Position numbers and translations under genes: made by a program. Positions 44,655-53,886 of a stretch of DNA of 64,000 nt are shown piece by piece (position 1 is the stretch's first letter; each line of letters opens with the position of its first letter). This DNA comes from GCA-002708315 sp963676635 (GTDB taxonomy: Bacteria > Bacteroidota > Bacteroidia > Bacteroidales > F082). Under the pieces are notes generated by a model that had not been told where the DNA came from, ran no database searches, and worked only from the letters and a program-made list of their open reading frames with translations. The stretch lies in contig OY781105.1 in the NCBI GenBank assembly GCA_963676635.1, positions 1,116,001 through 1,180,000 of the forward strand. The letters are read 5' to 3'.

Positions 44655-45305
44655 ATGAGTCAATTAGTCGCACCTTCGTTGCTTACAGCAGATTTTACAA
44701 ACCTGGCCTCTGATATTGAAATGCTTAATAGCAGCAAGGCCGACTGGATTCACCTTGATGTTATGGATGGTGTTTTTGTTCCTAACATTAGTTTTGGAAT
44801 GCCTGTTATTAGTTCCATCAAAAAAATAGCTAAAAAGCCTCTTGATGTGCACCTGATGATTGTTAAGCCGGAAAGATATATTGCTGACTTTAAAAAAGCC
44901 GGCGCCGATATACTTACTATTCATTACGAAGCATGCACTCACCTTAACAGAAGCATCCATCAGATTAAAGAACATGGCATGAAAGCCGGAGTTGTTCTAA
45001 ATCCACATACTCCTGTGGCTGTGCTTGAAGATATAATAACAGTTCTTGATCTGGTGTTAATAATGTCGGTTAATCCCGGATTTGGTGGTCAGAAATTTAT
45101 TGACAATACTTATAAGAAAGTAAAAAGCCTCAGAAAGATGATTAACAGCTCCGGTAGTAAAGCCCTTATTGAAGTTGATGGCGGAGTATCAATCGATAAT
45201 GCTCCAAAGCTTGTTGATGCTGGTGTTGATGTTTTAGTTGTTGGTAATACTGTATTTAGCTCTGATGACCCGATAAGAACAATCGAAATTCTGAAAGGAA
45301 GATAA
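44655..45305 (+). CDS. rpe: ribulose-phosphate 3-epimerase
   Basis: This 216-residue TIM-barrel enzyme interconverts ribulose-5-phosphate and xylulose-5-phosphate. The motifs are PSLLTADF, WIHLDVMDGVFVPNIS, DVHLMI, SVNPGFGGQKFI and EVDGGV. The start is chosen at MSQLVAPSLL, after the terminator and -7 box. Confidence 0.95.
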   Translation: MSQLVAPSLLTADFTNLASDIEMLNSSKADWIHLDVMDGVFVPNISFGMPVISSIKKIAKKPLDVHLMIVKPERYIADFKKAGADILTIHYEACTHLNRSIHQIKEHGMKAGVVLNPHTPVAVLEDIITVLDLVLIMSVNPGFGGQKFIDNTYKKVKSLRKMINSSGSKALIEVDGGVSIDNAPKLVDAGVDVLVVGNTVFSSDDPIRTIEILKGR

Positions 45306-45423
45306 TAGTCTTTGTTCTGTATCAATTATTCTTTCCTAAATCTTAATATCAGATATATTACAATAATAAGTCTTATTCATTCAGATTAATCAAATCTTTG
45401 TTCCCGGTTTCAAACCTTATTCT

Positions 45424-45431
45424 TAACTTTG
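45424..45431 (+). promoter_or_regulatory. -7 box of pepD
   Basis: TAACTTTG fits TAnnTTTG, 18 bp before the ATG. A TTTG at 45397-45400 could serve as -33 but its spacing (23 bp) is long. Confidence 0.5.
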
Positions 45432-45449
45432 CTTTTTAAATAAAAGCAT

Positions 45450-46916
45450 ATGAACACTGACATATTAAAACTTGAACCAGCCATTGTTTGGGAATATTTC
45501 AAACAAATCCTTGAAATTCCAAGGCCTTCAAAAAAAGAAGAGAAAATAATAGAGTACCTTGTAAAATTCGGTAACGAGAATAACCTTGAGACAATACAGG
45601 ATGAAACGGGTAATGTGCTGATACGCAAGCCCGCTACCAAAGGTATGGAAAACCGTAAGTGGGTTGTTATGCAAAGCCATATTGATATGGTATGCGAGAA
45701 AAACAGCGATAAGGATTTCGACTTCGACAACGATCCTATTGAGTCGGTACTCGATGGTAAAGGATGGGTTACAGCAAATGGTACTACTCTGGGTGCTGAC
45801 GACGGTATTGGGGTTGCTGCACAACTGGCAATTCTTGCTTCTGATGATATTAAACACGGTCCCATTGAATGTTTATTTACTGTTGATGAAGAAACAGGAC
45901 TTACCGGCGCTTTTGGTCTTAAACCAGGGTTCCTTAAAAGTAATATCCTTCTTAACCTTGATTCAGAAGATGAAGGACAACTTTTTATTGGATGCGCCGG
46001 CGGTCAGGACACACAAGCATGGCTTCCTTTCGACTACGAAGAAACTCCGTTGGAAGGTCACAAAGCTTTTAAGATTATGGTTTCCGGACTCAAAGGCGGG
46101 CATTCTGGTGATGAAATCAATAACGGGCATGCAAATGCCAATAAAATCCTTAACAGATTACTGTGGTGTAAAAAGGATGAGCTTAAAATGAAACTCAATA
46201 TATTCGATGGCGGTAATCTGCGTAACGCTATTGCACGTGAAGCTTTTGCCATTGTTGTAATCCCTGAAGATAATGAACAGGCATTAAAAGATGTTGTTGA
46301 AAAAGTAAAGGGAATAAGCCGTAATGAGTTTAACGTAACAGAACCAGATATGAATCTCACAATAGAAGAGGTTAAAATGCCTGAAGTTGTTATTGATGAT
46401 GACTCATTTACAGAACTGGTAAATTCTGTTTACGGATGTCCGCACGGTGTTATTGCCATGTCACAAACAATAGATGACTTTGTTGAAACATCCACAAATC
46501 TGGCATCTGTTAAATTCCTTGAAGATGAAATCCTTATCACTACTAGTCAGCGTAGCTCTGTAGAATCAGAAAAACAGGATATCACAAATATGGTTACCAG
46601 CGTATTCAAACTTGCCGGTGCACGCACAAAAACATCTGACGGTTATCCGGGATGGACTCCCAACCCTAATTCTGAAATAATGAACATCACTGTTGATTCT
46701 TACAAGAAGCTATTCAACACTGATCCTGAAGTACTCGCTATTCATGCAGGTCTTGAATGTGGCCTTATCGGAGACAAATACCCTGAAATGGATATGATAT
46801 CTTATGGACCTACCATTAAAAGAGCACACTCACCGGAAGAAAAAATTGAAATTGAAACAGTTCAGAAGTTCTGGGATCTGACCCTTGATATTCTGGCAAA
46901 TATTCCGGAAGAATAA
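45450..46916 (+). CDS. pepD: aminoacyl-histidine dipeptidase (M20 family)
   Basis: This 488-residue zinc dipeptidase cleaves Xaa-His dipeptides such as carnosine in the cytoplasm. Metal and catalytic residues are visible: His77 and Asp79 in QSHIDM, Asp117 in LGADDGIG and the Glu pair 147-148 in TVDEETG. The lid domain lies about 200-380. The length is typical. Confidence 0.92.
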   Translation: MNTDILKLEPAIVWEYFKQILEIPRPSKKEEKIIEYLVKFGNENNLETIQDETGNVLIRKPATKGMENRKWVVMQSHIDMVCEKNSDKDFDFDNDPIESVLDGKGWVTANGTTLGADDGIGVAAQLAILASDDIKHGPIECLFTVDEETGLTGAFGLKPGFLKSNILLNLDSEDEGQLFIGCAGGQDTQAWLPFDYEETPLEGHKAFKIMVSGLKGGHSGDEINNGHANANKILNRLLWCKKDELKMKLNIFDGGNLRNAIAREAFAIVVIPEDNEQALKDVVEKVKGISRNEFNVTEPDMNLTIEEVKMPEVVIDDDSFTELVNSVYGCPHGVIAMSQTIDDFVETSTNLASVKFLEDEILITTSQRSSVESEKQDITNMVTSVFKLAGARTKTSDGYPGWTPNPNSEIMNITVDSYKKLFNTDPEVLAIHAGLECGLIGDKYPEMDMISYGPTIKRAHSPEEKIEIETVQKFWDLTLDILANIPEE

Positions 46917-46930
46917 TTATAATATTACAT

Positions 46931-46974
46931 AAAAAAGAGTTCTGTATATAGCACTGTATACAGAACTCTCTTTA
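46931..46974 (+). terminator. intrinsic terminator after pepD
   Basis: A long stem AGAGTTCTGTATA / TATACAGAACTCT is followed by CTTT and preceded by an A run. Confidence 0.7.
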
Positions 46975-47190
46975 TTCCCCACCTCAAATTCAATCTTCTC
47001 TTTATTACCTGTCTGCCATACCCCTTCATTGCAGAGGCAATCGCTTATACTCCATCACTTTTTAGAACATACCACAGAAATCCCCATTTCATTGTTGCAC
47101 TTATCTGTAAAAGTCCCGGCACTTTGTTAGCTGTAGATTCATATAAAAGCTTTTGTGAAATCACCCTCTTCCTGCTCTTCAAACAACATT

Positions 47191-47270
47191 CTGATGCGCA
47201 TCAGAAATGTTTCTGATGCGCATCAGAAATCTCTTTGATGCGCATCAGGATTACTTTTGATGCGCATCAG
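47191..47270. repeat. four phased TGATGCGCATCA palindromes (22-bp period)
   Basis: Copies of YTGATGCGCATCAG start at 47191, 47213, 47235 and 47257, exactly 22 bp apart, or about two helical turns. The 12-bp core is a perfect palindrome in all four, while the 8-bp spacers differ. The array is about 220 bp upstream of the promoter of the oxidoreductase gene. A dimeric DNA-binding protein bound along one face of the helix is the obvious inference. Confidence 0.8.
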
Positions 47271-47494
47271 AATAGTATTTAGAGTTCAGAAAAGATGCAT
47301 TCTAACAAGTAAGAACAACTGTTTCATGCAAACAAAATTACGAACTCCCTTTTTTCCATTTTAAAACAGAAAAGATACGCCGTTTAATATTAAATCAATA
47401 ACCCAAATAAAACACAAAACAACGTAAATATCAGATGAAATATTAATGATAAATACATATAATACCTAACATCATAAAATTTCAGGCAATAAAA

Positions 47495-47526
47495 TTTGGT
47501 ATAGTACAGATTAATCCCTAACTTTG
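47495..47526 (+). promoter_or_regulatory. promoter of the oxidoreductase gene
   Basis: TTTG (47495-47498) and TAACTTTG (47519-47526) are separated by 20 bp, 21 bp before the ATG. Confidence 0.7.
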
Positions 47527-47547
47527 GATACATAAATCAAAACTACA

Positions 47548-48720
47548 ATGACAAAAAAAATCCTGATACTCGGTGGCGGGTTTGCAGGGGTGGAAGCTGC
47601 CATAAAACTAAGTAAGTACGACTACGACATAACACTTGTCAGTAACCGCAACTACCTGTTTGTATACCCGCTTTCAATATGGGTACCCGTTCATAAAAAA
47701 AGCTTTGAGAACGTTAAAATATCACTTTCTTCATTGCAAAAGAAATACAAATTCAATCTGATTATCGATGAAGTGATTGACATCTCACCACGCCATAATC
47801 AGGTTGTGCTTAAAAATTCAAAGCTCCAATACGATTACCTTGTCATTGCCATGGGCATGGAGAAATCACATATACCCGGCATTGAACATACACATTCAAT
47901 TTGTGGCAAACCAGATGAAGCCATAATCATTAAAAATAAACTTGATGAACTGATTGCCAAAGGTAGCGGAACCATTACAGTAGGATTTGGATCCAATCCA
48001 AAAGACCCCTCTGCCACAGCTGTAAGAGGAGGCCCGGCATTTGAACTGGTATTTAATATCAGTAATTACCTCAGAAAAAAGAAAGTACGTGATAATTTCA
48101 AACTGATATTTTTTGCACCAATGAATGAGCCCGGTAAAAAAATGGGAGATAACGTACTGAAAAAACTAAAGATATTCTTTAAGCATTATAACATAGCTGG
48201 TTATACAGGCAGAAAGATAGAGCAGTTTAAAGAAGACAGTATATTATTTGAGGATGGTTCAGAAATAAATAGCGACTTAACAATATTTGTTCCATCGGGA
48301 ACAGGCCACAAAGTTCTTAAAACGGCAAACCTCCGTCTGAATGAAGCCGGGTTTGTTAAAATCAACAAACATTGCCGTGCCGACAGAACAGAAAACGTTT
48401 TTGTTGCAGGAGATTCTGCCGCATTAATGGGGCCAAAATGGGTAGCAAAACAAGGTCACCTTGCTGATATAATGGGAAATGTTGCTGCATATAATATCCA
48501 TCACACAATACTTGGTAGCTCTCACAGGAAAAAGTTCACTAAACATCTAAGCATTACATGCCTAATGGATTCAGGGAACGGCGCTGCATTTGTTTACAGA
48601 AACAGTAAAGTTAACAGAATAATCCCTATGCCTGTTTTTGGGCACTGGTTAAAAAAAGCATGGGGGTATTACTACCTTAACTCAAAACTTGGCAGAATAC
48701 CAAAATTACCTTTTATGTAA
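47548..48720 (+). CDS. FAD-dependent oxidoreductase, SQR/NDH-2-like
   Basis: This 390-residue pyridine-nucleotide-disulfide-like flavoprotein has GGGFAGVEAA (9-18) for FAD binding, the DYLVIAMGM strand and GFVKINKHCRADRTENVFVAGDSA near the C-terminal FAD site. The overall layout resembles sulfide:quinone oxidoreductases and type II NADH dehydrogenases. The catalytic cysteines cannot be assigned with certainty: there is Cys in SICGKPDE and one in HCRAD. Substrate is uncertain. It is transcribed from its own promoter. Confidence 0.75.
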   Translation: MTKKILILGGGFAGVEAAIKLSKYDYDITLVSNRNYLFVYPLSIWVPVHKKSFENVKISLSSLQKKYKFNLIIDEVIDISPRHNQVVLKNSKLQYDYLVIAMGMEKSHIPGIEHTHSICGKPDEAIIIKNKLDELIAKGSGTITVGFGSNPKDPSATAVRGGPAFELVFNISNYLRKKKVRDNFKLIFFAPMNEPGKKMGDNVLKKLKIFFKHYNIAGYTGRKIEQFKEDSILFEDGSEINSDLTIFVPSGTGHKVLKTANLRLNEAGFVKINKHCRADRTENVFVAGDSAALMGPKWVAKQGHLADIMGNVAAYNIHHTILGSSHRKKFTKHLSITCLMDSGNGAAFVYRNSKVNRIIPMPVFGHWLKKAWGYYYLNSKLGRIPKLPFM

Positions 48721-48831
48721 TTATCTGTAAATCTACATTTTCTAAAGCACATGCGGATTTTACACTACTAAGCTATTCTATTTCCTTTAATTTACGCCAG
48801 AATTAATTAATTTTGGCCATAATTTTGACAT

Positions 48832-49974
48832 ATGGAAAATCTTGATTTTGATTTAATAAGACCTTATAATAGTCAGGAAGTTGCTGAGGCTGTCCCAAGA
48901 ATAATAAAAGATAAAGCATTTCATTTAATGATGGACTACCTCTTCAGCAACAGCGAAAAACAAGAGATAATCAAAAACACACTGGCATCAAAGGATATTA
49001 ATGAGTTTCAGATTGCTCTAACACTACCATCTGTAGTCCGGATTTTAGAGAGAACATCAGATGGCGTCTCAAGTTCTGGTTTTGAAAACCTGAATAACGA
49101 TACCGGCTATGCTTTCGTTGCTAACCACAGAGATATTGTACTGGATTCTTCAATACTGGGTTTAGTAAACCATCAACATGGTTACATGACCCCACAAATA
49201 ACATGGGGGAACAACCTGATGGTATCACCTCTGATTGTAGATCTGGGCAAATCAAACCAAATGATTACTGTTTTCAGGGAAGGCAGCCCCAAAGAGATGC
49301 TGCTTAACTCAACAAAACTTTCAGCCTATATAAAAGATTCCATCATCAATAAACACCAGTCGGTGTGGATTGCCCACCGAAAAGGAAGAGCAAAAAACGG
49401 TTGTGACTGTACTGATGTCAGTATCCTTAAAATGTTGTCTCTTTACGGTAAGGAAAAAATAACAGAAAAACTGGCTTCACTAAATATTACCCCTACTACA
49501 ATCTCCTATGAATGGGAACCTTGTGATGCAATGAAAACAAGGGAAATATATATGTCGAAAGACCATAATTATATTAAAGCTGAGGATGAGGATTTTATGA
49601 GTATTATAGGTGGCCTTACCGGATATAAAGGCAGAATTAATATTACAATGGGGACCCCTATAGACAGTGAAATTCTCGACATTGAAACTGACAATCTGAA
49701 CAATAATGGCCTACTCGATAAAATATCAGCACTCATCGACAAACAGATGTATCTGAATTACAAACTATGGCCATCAAATTATCTGGCCTGGGATATTCTG
49801 AACGATAGCAACACATATTCTGACATGTACAGTGATGATACAAAGATGATGCTTGAGAAAAGATTAAAAGCTGCTTATGAACATATCGGACTGGAAACAC
49901 AGGAAATCAAGGATATTTTCTTACATATATATGCCAACCCTTTAATTAATAAGACAAAGATAGAAGAGAATTAA
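48832..49974 (+). CDS. PlsC-like glycerolipid acyltransferase
   Basis: This 380-residue protein has an acyltransferase signature NHRDIVLD (98-105), corresponding to the NHxxxxD box, and FREGSPKE as the second motif. No membrane helix is obvious. It should transfer an acyl group from ACP or CoA to a hydroxyl. It begins a tight run of same-strand genes that continues with tyrosine ammonia-lyase and fatty-acid-type enzymes, so it may acylate the product of that cluster rather than ordinary phospholipid. Confidence 0.7.
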   Translation: MENLDFDLIRPYNSQEVAEAVPRIIKDKAFHLMMDYLFSNSEKQEIIKNTLASKDINEFQIALTLPSVVRILERTSDGVSSSGFENLNNDTGYAFVANHRDIVLDSSILGLVNHQHGYMTPQITWGNNLMVSPLIVDLGKSNQMITVFREGSPKEMLLNSTKLSAYIKDSIINKHQSVWIAHRKGRAKNGCDCTDVSILKMLSLYGKEKITEKLASLNITPTTISYEWEPCDAMKTREIYMSKDHNYIKAEDEDFMSIIGGLTGYKGRINITMGTPIDSEILDIETDNLNNNGLLDKISALIDKQMYLNYKLWPSNYLAWDILNDSNTYSDMYSDDTKMMLEKRLKAAYEHIGLETQEIKDIFLHIYANPLINKTKIEEN

Positions 49975-49986
49975 ATACGAACAATA

Positions 49987-51528
49987 ATGATTACCATTTC
50001 AAAAGGACAAATTACCCCGGAGGATTACTCAAGGGTACTGTTTGAAGATGAGAATATCAATATTAGCCCTGAAGTAATTGAGAATGTTAACAACTGCTAT
50101 AACTTTCTTAAAGAATTCAGTGTTAACAAAATAATTTACGGCGTAAACACAGGATTAGGGCCAATGGCACAGTACCGCATCGACGATGACAAGCTCGTTG
50201 AGCTGCAATACAATCTTATTCGAAGCCATAGCTCAGGAGCAGGTGAAGGACTGGAGCCAGTTTACGTAAAAGCAGCTATGATATCAAGGCTTAAAAGCCT
50301 GTCACTTGGCTATTCAGGTATTCATCCTGATGTTATAAAACAGATAGCACTGTTGATAAACAAAAATATTATTCCATTTATTCCAAAACATGGAGGTGTT
50401 GGAGCCAGCGGCGATCTTGTTCAGCTATCACATCTTGCACTTGTCCTCATTGGCGAAGGTGAAGCATGGTATAATAATGAACTAAAGCCTGTTAAAGATA
50501 TTTACAATGAGCTTGGAATTGAACCATTAAAAGTGCGACTTCGCGAAGGTCTGGGACTTATAAACGGAACATCCGTAATGTCGGGAATTGGTATTGTTGT
50601 CACAGAAATGGCAAAAAAACTCATCAACTGGTCGGCACTCGCTTCAGCAATGATCAATGAGCTGGTTGAATCATTTGATGATCATTTCTCACAAGTCCTT
50701 AACGAAGTAAAGCTACATAAAGGACAGCAGATTATTGCAAAAGCAATGCGCAATGCACTTAACGACAGCAAGCTGATTAAAAAGCGTGAAGATCATCTGT
50801 TTAACGGAAAAGTAAGTGAGAAAGTGTTTAAACAGAAGATACAGGAATACTACTCATTGAGATGTGTACCTCAGATTCTTGGGCCTATACTTGACACTAT
50901 TACAAATACAGAGGAAGTTCTTGTTAATGAGATTAACTCCGTAAACGACAATCCTGTTATCGATGCAGATAAACAGAAAGTATATCACGGAGGAAATTTT
51001 CACGGTGATTATATCTCATTTGAGATGGATAAACTTAAAACAGCAATCACAAAACTGTCAATGCTATCCGAGCGCCAGCTTAACTTCCTGCTTAATAACA
51101 AGATAAACGACATACTCCCTCCTTTTGTAAACCTAGGCACACTTGGATTAAACCTTGGAATGCAGGGAGCCCAGTTCACTGCAACTTCAACAACTGCTGA
51201 GAACCAGGCATTGTCAAATCCAATGTATATACACAGTATTCCAAACAACAACGACAATCAGGACATTGTAAGCATGGGAACTAACTCAGCCTTAATGGCA
51301 GAAAAGGTAATTGAAAATACATTCGAAGTGTTGGCAATTGAATATATTACTCTCATTCAGGCAGTGGATTATCTTAAATTTAGTGACAGTCTGAGCAGTA
51401 AGACGCGCGAAATTTATGATCGCATGAGAAAAATAGTACCCGTATTCATTGATGACACGCCTAAATATCAAGAGATTAAAAAAATCAAAGGTTTCTTGAA
51501 AAAGGCAAGTCCTGAAATTATTAATTAG
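49987..51528 (+). CDS. aromatic amino acid ammonia-lyase (probable tyrosine ammonia-lyase)
   Basis: This 513-residue enzyme has the MIO-forming triad Ala-Ser-Gly at 140-142 (GGVGASGDLVQLSHL) and the catalytic Tyr51 in YGVNTG. Its sequence, including LIRSHSSG, HGGNFHGDYISFEMDK and SIPNNNDNQDIVSMG, closely follows the tyrosine ammonia-lyase of flexirubin clusters as I remember it from Flavobacterium johnsoniae. It would make 4-coumarate from tyrosine. No histidine-degradation genes (hutU, hutI) are near, and fatty-acid-type genes follow, which argues against a histidase role. Confidence 0.85.
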   Translation: MITISKGQITPEDYSRVLFEDENINISPEVIENVNNCYNFLKEFSVNKIIYGVNTGLGPMAQYRIDDDKLVELQYNLIRSHSSGAGEGLEPVYVKAAMISRLKSLSLGYSGIHPDVIKQIALLINKNIIPFIPKHGGVGASGDLVQLSHLALVLIGEGEAWYNNELKPVKDIYNELGIEPLKVRLREGLGLINGTSVMSGIGIVVTEMAKKLINWSALASAMINELVESFDDHFSQVLNEVKLHKGQQIIAKAMRNALNDSKLIKKREDHLFNGKVSEKVFKQKIQEYYSLRCVPQILGPILDTITNTEEVLVNEINSVNDNPVIDADKQKVYHGGNFHGDYISFEMDKLKTAITKLSMLSERQLNFLLNNKINDILPPFVNLGTLGLNLGMQGAQFTATSTTAENQALSNPMYIHSIPNNNDNQDIVSMGTNSALMAEKVIENTFEVLAIEYITLIQAVDYLKFSDSLSSKTREIYDRMRKIVPVFIDDTPKYQEIKKIKGFLKKASPEIIN

Positions 51529-51571
51529 TAGCCAAGTTTTTATATCTTTACAATTAGTATAATATCTGAGT

Positions 51572-52303
51572 ATGAAAAAAAATGCATTGGTAACAGGAGG
51601 ATCAGGCGGAATAGGAGGCGCAATATGTAAAAAGTTTGCCTCTGAAGGTTTTCATGTAATCATACATTATAATTCAAATACTGCAAAGGCAAATGACATC
51701 CTCAATGAAATTTTATCTGATGGAGGGTCTGCTGAAATAATGCAATTTGACGTAACAAGCAAGAAAGCTGTTGTTGAAGCTCTTGATTTATGGAAGAATG
51801 CCAATCCTGAAAAAGTAATATCAACATTGGTAAATAATGCCGGAATATCCAACGATGTACTTCTTGTTTGGATGGAAGACAACGATTGGACGAAAGTAAT
51901 CAACACAAATCTGAATAGCTTTTATAATGTTACAGCACCGCTTATTAAAGACATGATACTAAACAAATGGGGACGTATTATTAATATCGTTTCACTATCA
52001 GGTATAAAAGGACTTCCGGGACAAACCAATTATGCAGCTGCCAAAGCCGGTGTTATTGGAGCTACAAAGTCTCTGGCGCAGGAAGTAGGCCGCAAGAAAA
52101 TAACTGTAAATGCAGTAGCTCCGGGTTACGTAACAACAGAAATGACAACAAGTCTTGATGAAAAACAACTTAAGAAACTGATTCCCGTCAACAGATTTGG
52201 GAAAGCTGAAGAAGTAGCAGCTTTAGTAAATTTCCTTGCCAGCGACGATGCAGCATACATAACAGGCGAAGTTATCAATATTAACGGAGGACTATATACT
52301 TAA
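51572..52303 (+). CDS. 3-oxoacyl-ACP reductase-like (FabG family)
   Basis: This 243-residue short-chain dehydrogenase has the cofactor motif GGSGGIGGA (9-17), NNAG (88-91) and catalytic Tyr154 and Lys158 in NYAAAKAG. In this setting it should reduce the keto group formed by the neighbouring ketosynthase on an ACP-bound chain. It is 3 bp upstream of that ketosynthase gene. Confidence 0.88.
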   Translation: MKKNALVTGGSGGIGGAICKKFASEGFHVIIHYNSNTAKANDILNEILSDGGSAEIMQFDVTSKKAVVEALDLWKNANPEKVISTLVNNAGISNDVLLVWMEDNDWTKVINTNLNSFYNVTAPLIKDMILNKWGRIINIVSLSGIKGLPGQTNYAAAKAGVIGATKSLAQEVGRKKITVNAVAPGYVTTEMTTSLDEKQLKKLIPVNRFGKAEEVAALVNFLASDDAAYITGEVININGGLYT

Positions 52304-52306
52304 ACT

Positions 52307-53524
52307 ATGAACAGAGTTGTTATAACAGGAATGGGAGTTTACTCCACTATTGGGTCTAATCTTGAAGAAGTAACACAATCATTATATAAAGGAACATCAG
52401 GGATAGTATTTGAACAAGGCCGAAAAGACCTTGGATTCAGGTCTGCTTTAACGGGAAAGATAGAACGTCCGTCTCTTAAAGGAATCCTTTCAAGGAGAGA
52501 AAGAATAGGCATCCCTGAACAAGGTGAATATGCATACATATCCACAATGGAAGCCCTCACCAATGCAGGAATCGATAAAGACTTTCTTAACAAAAATGAA
52601 GTAGGTATTTTCTTTGGCAATGACAGTTCAGCGACTCCAGTTATTGAAGCCGCTGACACTTTAAGAGAAAAGAAAAACACAATGCTGCTTGGTTCCGGGT
52701 CTATATTCCAGTCAATGAATTCAACTGTATCCATGAACCTTAGTGTAATCTTAAAGCTTAAGGGGATAAACCTTACAGTAAGCGGGGCATGTGCCAGCGG
52801 CTCACATGCCATCGGGTTAGGATACTTATTTATTAAACAAGGACTTCAGGACACTATTGTTTGTGGTGGAGCACAAGAGATCAACGCCCTTTCCATGGGG
52901 AGCTTCGATGCTCTGAATGCTTTCTCAATACGTGAAGACGCACCACAAAAAGCATCAAGACCCTTCGACCGCAATCGTGATGGCCTTGTACCAAGTGGTG
53001 GTGCTGCCACTGTTATCCTTGAAAACTATGAATCTGCTGTTAAAAGAGGTGCACCCATACTTGGTGAGATACTGGGATACGGATTTTCATCCAACGGAGA
53101 ACATATTTCAGTACCTAACGTAGATGGACCTGTCAAATCGCTTGTTAATGCACTTAAGGATGCAAATTTAAAACCATCTGAAGTCGATTACCTTAACGCA
53201 CATGCAACATCAACACCCGTTGGTGATCAAAATGAAGCTAAAGCAATTGATTTGGTTTTCAAAGGAACAAATATCCCTATAAGTTCAACAAAAGGAATGA
53301 CAGGCCATGAAATGTGGATGGGCGGTGCCAGTGAAGTTATATATTCTATGTTAATGGCCCAAAACTCCTTTATAGCACCAAATTTGAATTTTGAAAACCC
53401 TGATGAATTCTCAGCTCCTCTTAATATTATAAGCAAAACCTCGGAGAAAAAGATTGATACCTTTATTTCAAATTCATTTGGCTTTGGAGGCACAAACTCA
53501 ACACTTGTTGTCAGAAAACTTTAA
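52307..53524 (+). CDS. beta-ketoacyl-ACP synthase (FabF-like)
   Basis: This 405-residue condensing enzyme has an intact catalytic triad Cys162 (SGACASGSHA), His299 (LNAHATST) and His334 (TKGMTGHEMWMGG). The last motif is usually GHxLGAAG, so the pocket wall differs from housekeeping FabF. It is the only ketosynthase of the cluster; no chain-length-factor partner is adjacent. It should extend an aryl or acyl starter with malonyl-ACP. Confidence 0.88.
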   Translation: MNRVVITGMGVYSTIGSNLEEVTQSLYKGTSGIVFEQGRKDLGFRSALTGKIERPSLKGILSRRERIGIPEQGEYAYISTMEALTNAGIDKDFLNKNEVGIFFGNDSSATPVIEAADTLREKKNTMLLGSGSIFQSMNSTVSMNLSVILKLKGINLTVSGACASGSHAIGLGYLFIKQGLQDTIVCGGAQEINALSMGSFDALNAFSIREDAPQKASRPFDRNRDGLVPSGGAATVILENYESAVKRGAPILGEILGYGFSSNGEHISVPNVDGPVKSLVNALKDANLKPSEVDYLNAHATSTPVGDQNEAKAIDLVFKGTNIPISSTKGMTGHEMWMGGASEVIYSMLMAQNSFIAPNLNFENPDEFSAPLNIISKTSEKKIDTFISNSFGFGGTNSTLVVRKL

Positions 53525-53603
53525 ATTAAGTTATTTATAACAATATTGGTTCGTATTAGATTTATAAAATCTCTACTTATTTCAACTTATTAAAAATAAT
53601 TTT

Positions 53604-53611
53604 TAATTTTG
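53604..53611 (+). promoter_or_regulatory. possible internal -7 box before the acyl carrier protein gene
   Basis: TAATTTTG fits TAnnTTTG, 29 bp before the ACP ATG, in the widest gap of the cluster. No -33 box is evident. Confidence 0.4.
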
Positions 53612-53640
53612 CAACCTTGTATTTGACAACAAAAACCTCA

Positions 53641-53886
53641 ATGAATAAAGAAGAAATAAAGACTATTGTTGATAATTTTCTTATCGAAGAGTTTGAACTG
53701 GAAGAGGAACAATTAGTTCCTGATGCTATGATGAAGGATGATCTGGATATAGAAAGTCTTGACTTTGTTGATATTGCTGTTATTATTGAAAAAGAATTCG
53801 GCATTAAAGTCACTAGTGAAGCTATGACAAAGATAATCACACTTGATGATCTTTACAATTTCATTGAGGATCACAAACAAAACTAA
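53641..53886 (+). CDS. acyl carrier protein
   Basis: This acidic carrier protein of 81 residues starts at MNKEEIKTIV. The phosphopantetheine serine is Ser39 in DIESLDFVDI. It should carry the growing chain for the neighbouring ketosynthase and reductase. It overlaps the following acyltransferase start. Confidence 0.9.
   Translation: MNKEEIKTIVDNFLIEEFELEEEQLVPDAMMKDDLDIESLDFVDIAVIIEKEFGIKVTSEAMTKIITLDDLYNFIEDHKQN

Larger units (their letters stand above)
46917..47547. other. intergenic region with terminator and palindromic iterons
   Basis: After a terminator (46931-46974) there is an AT-rich, gene-free stretch that contains four evenly spaced TGATGCGCATCA palindromes (47191-47270) and then the promoter of the next gene. 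Confidence 0.6.

Noticed and set aside
49987..51528. Histidine ammonia-lyase of the hut pathway
   Set aside because: No hutU, hutI or hutG nearby; the closest remembered sequence is the flexirubin-cluster tyrosine ammonia-lyase and the neighbours are lipid genes.
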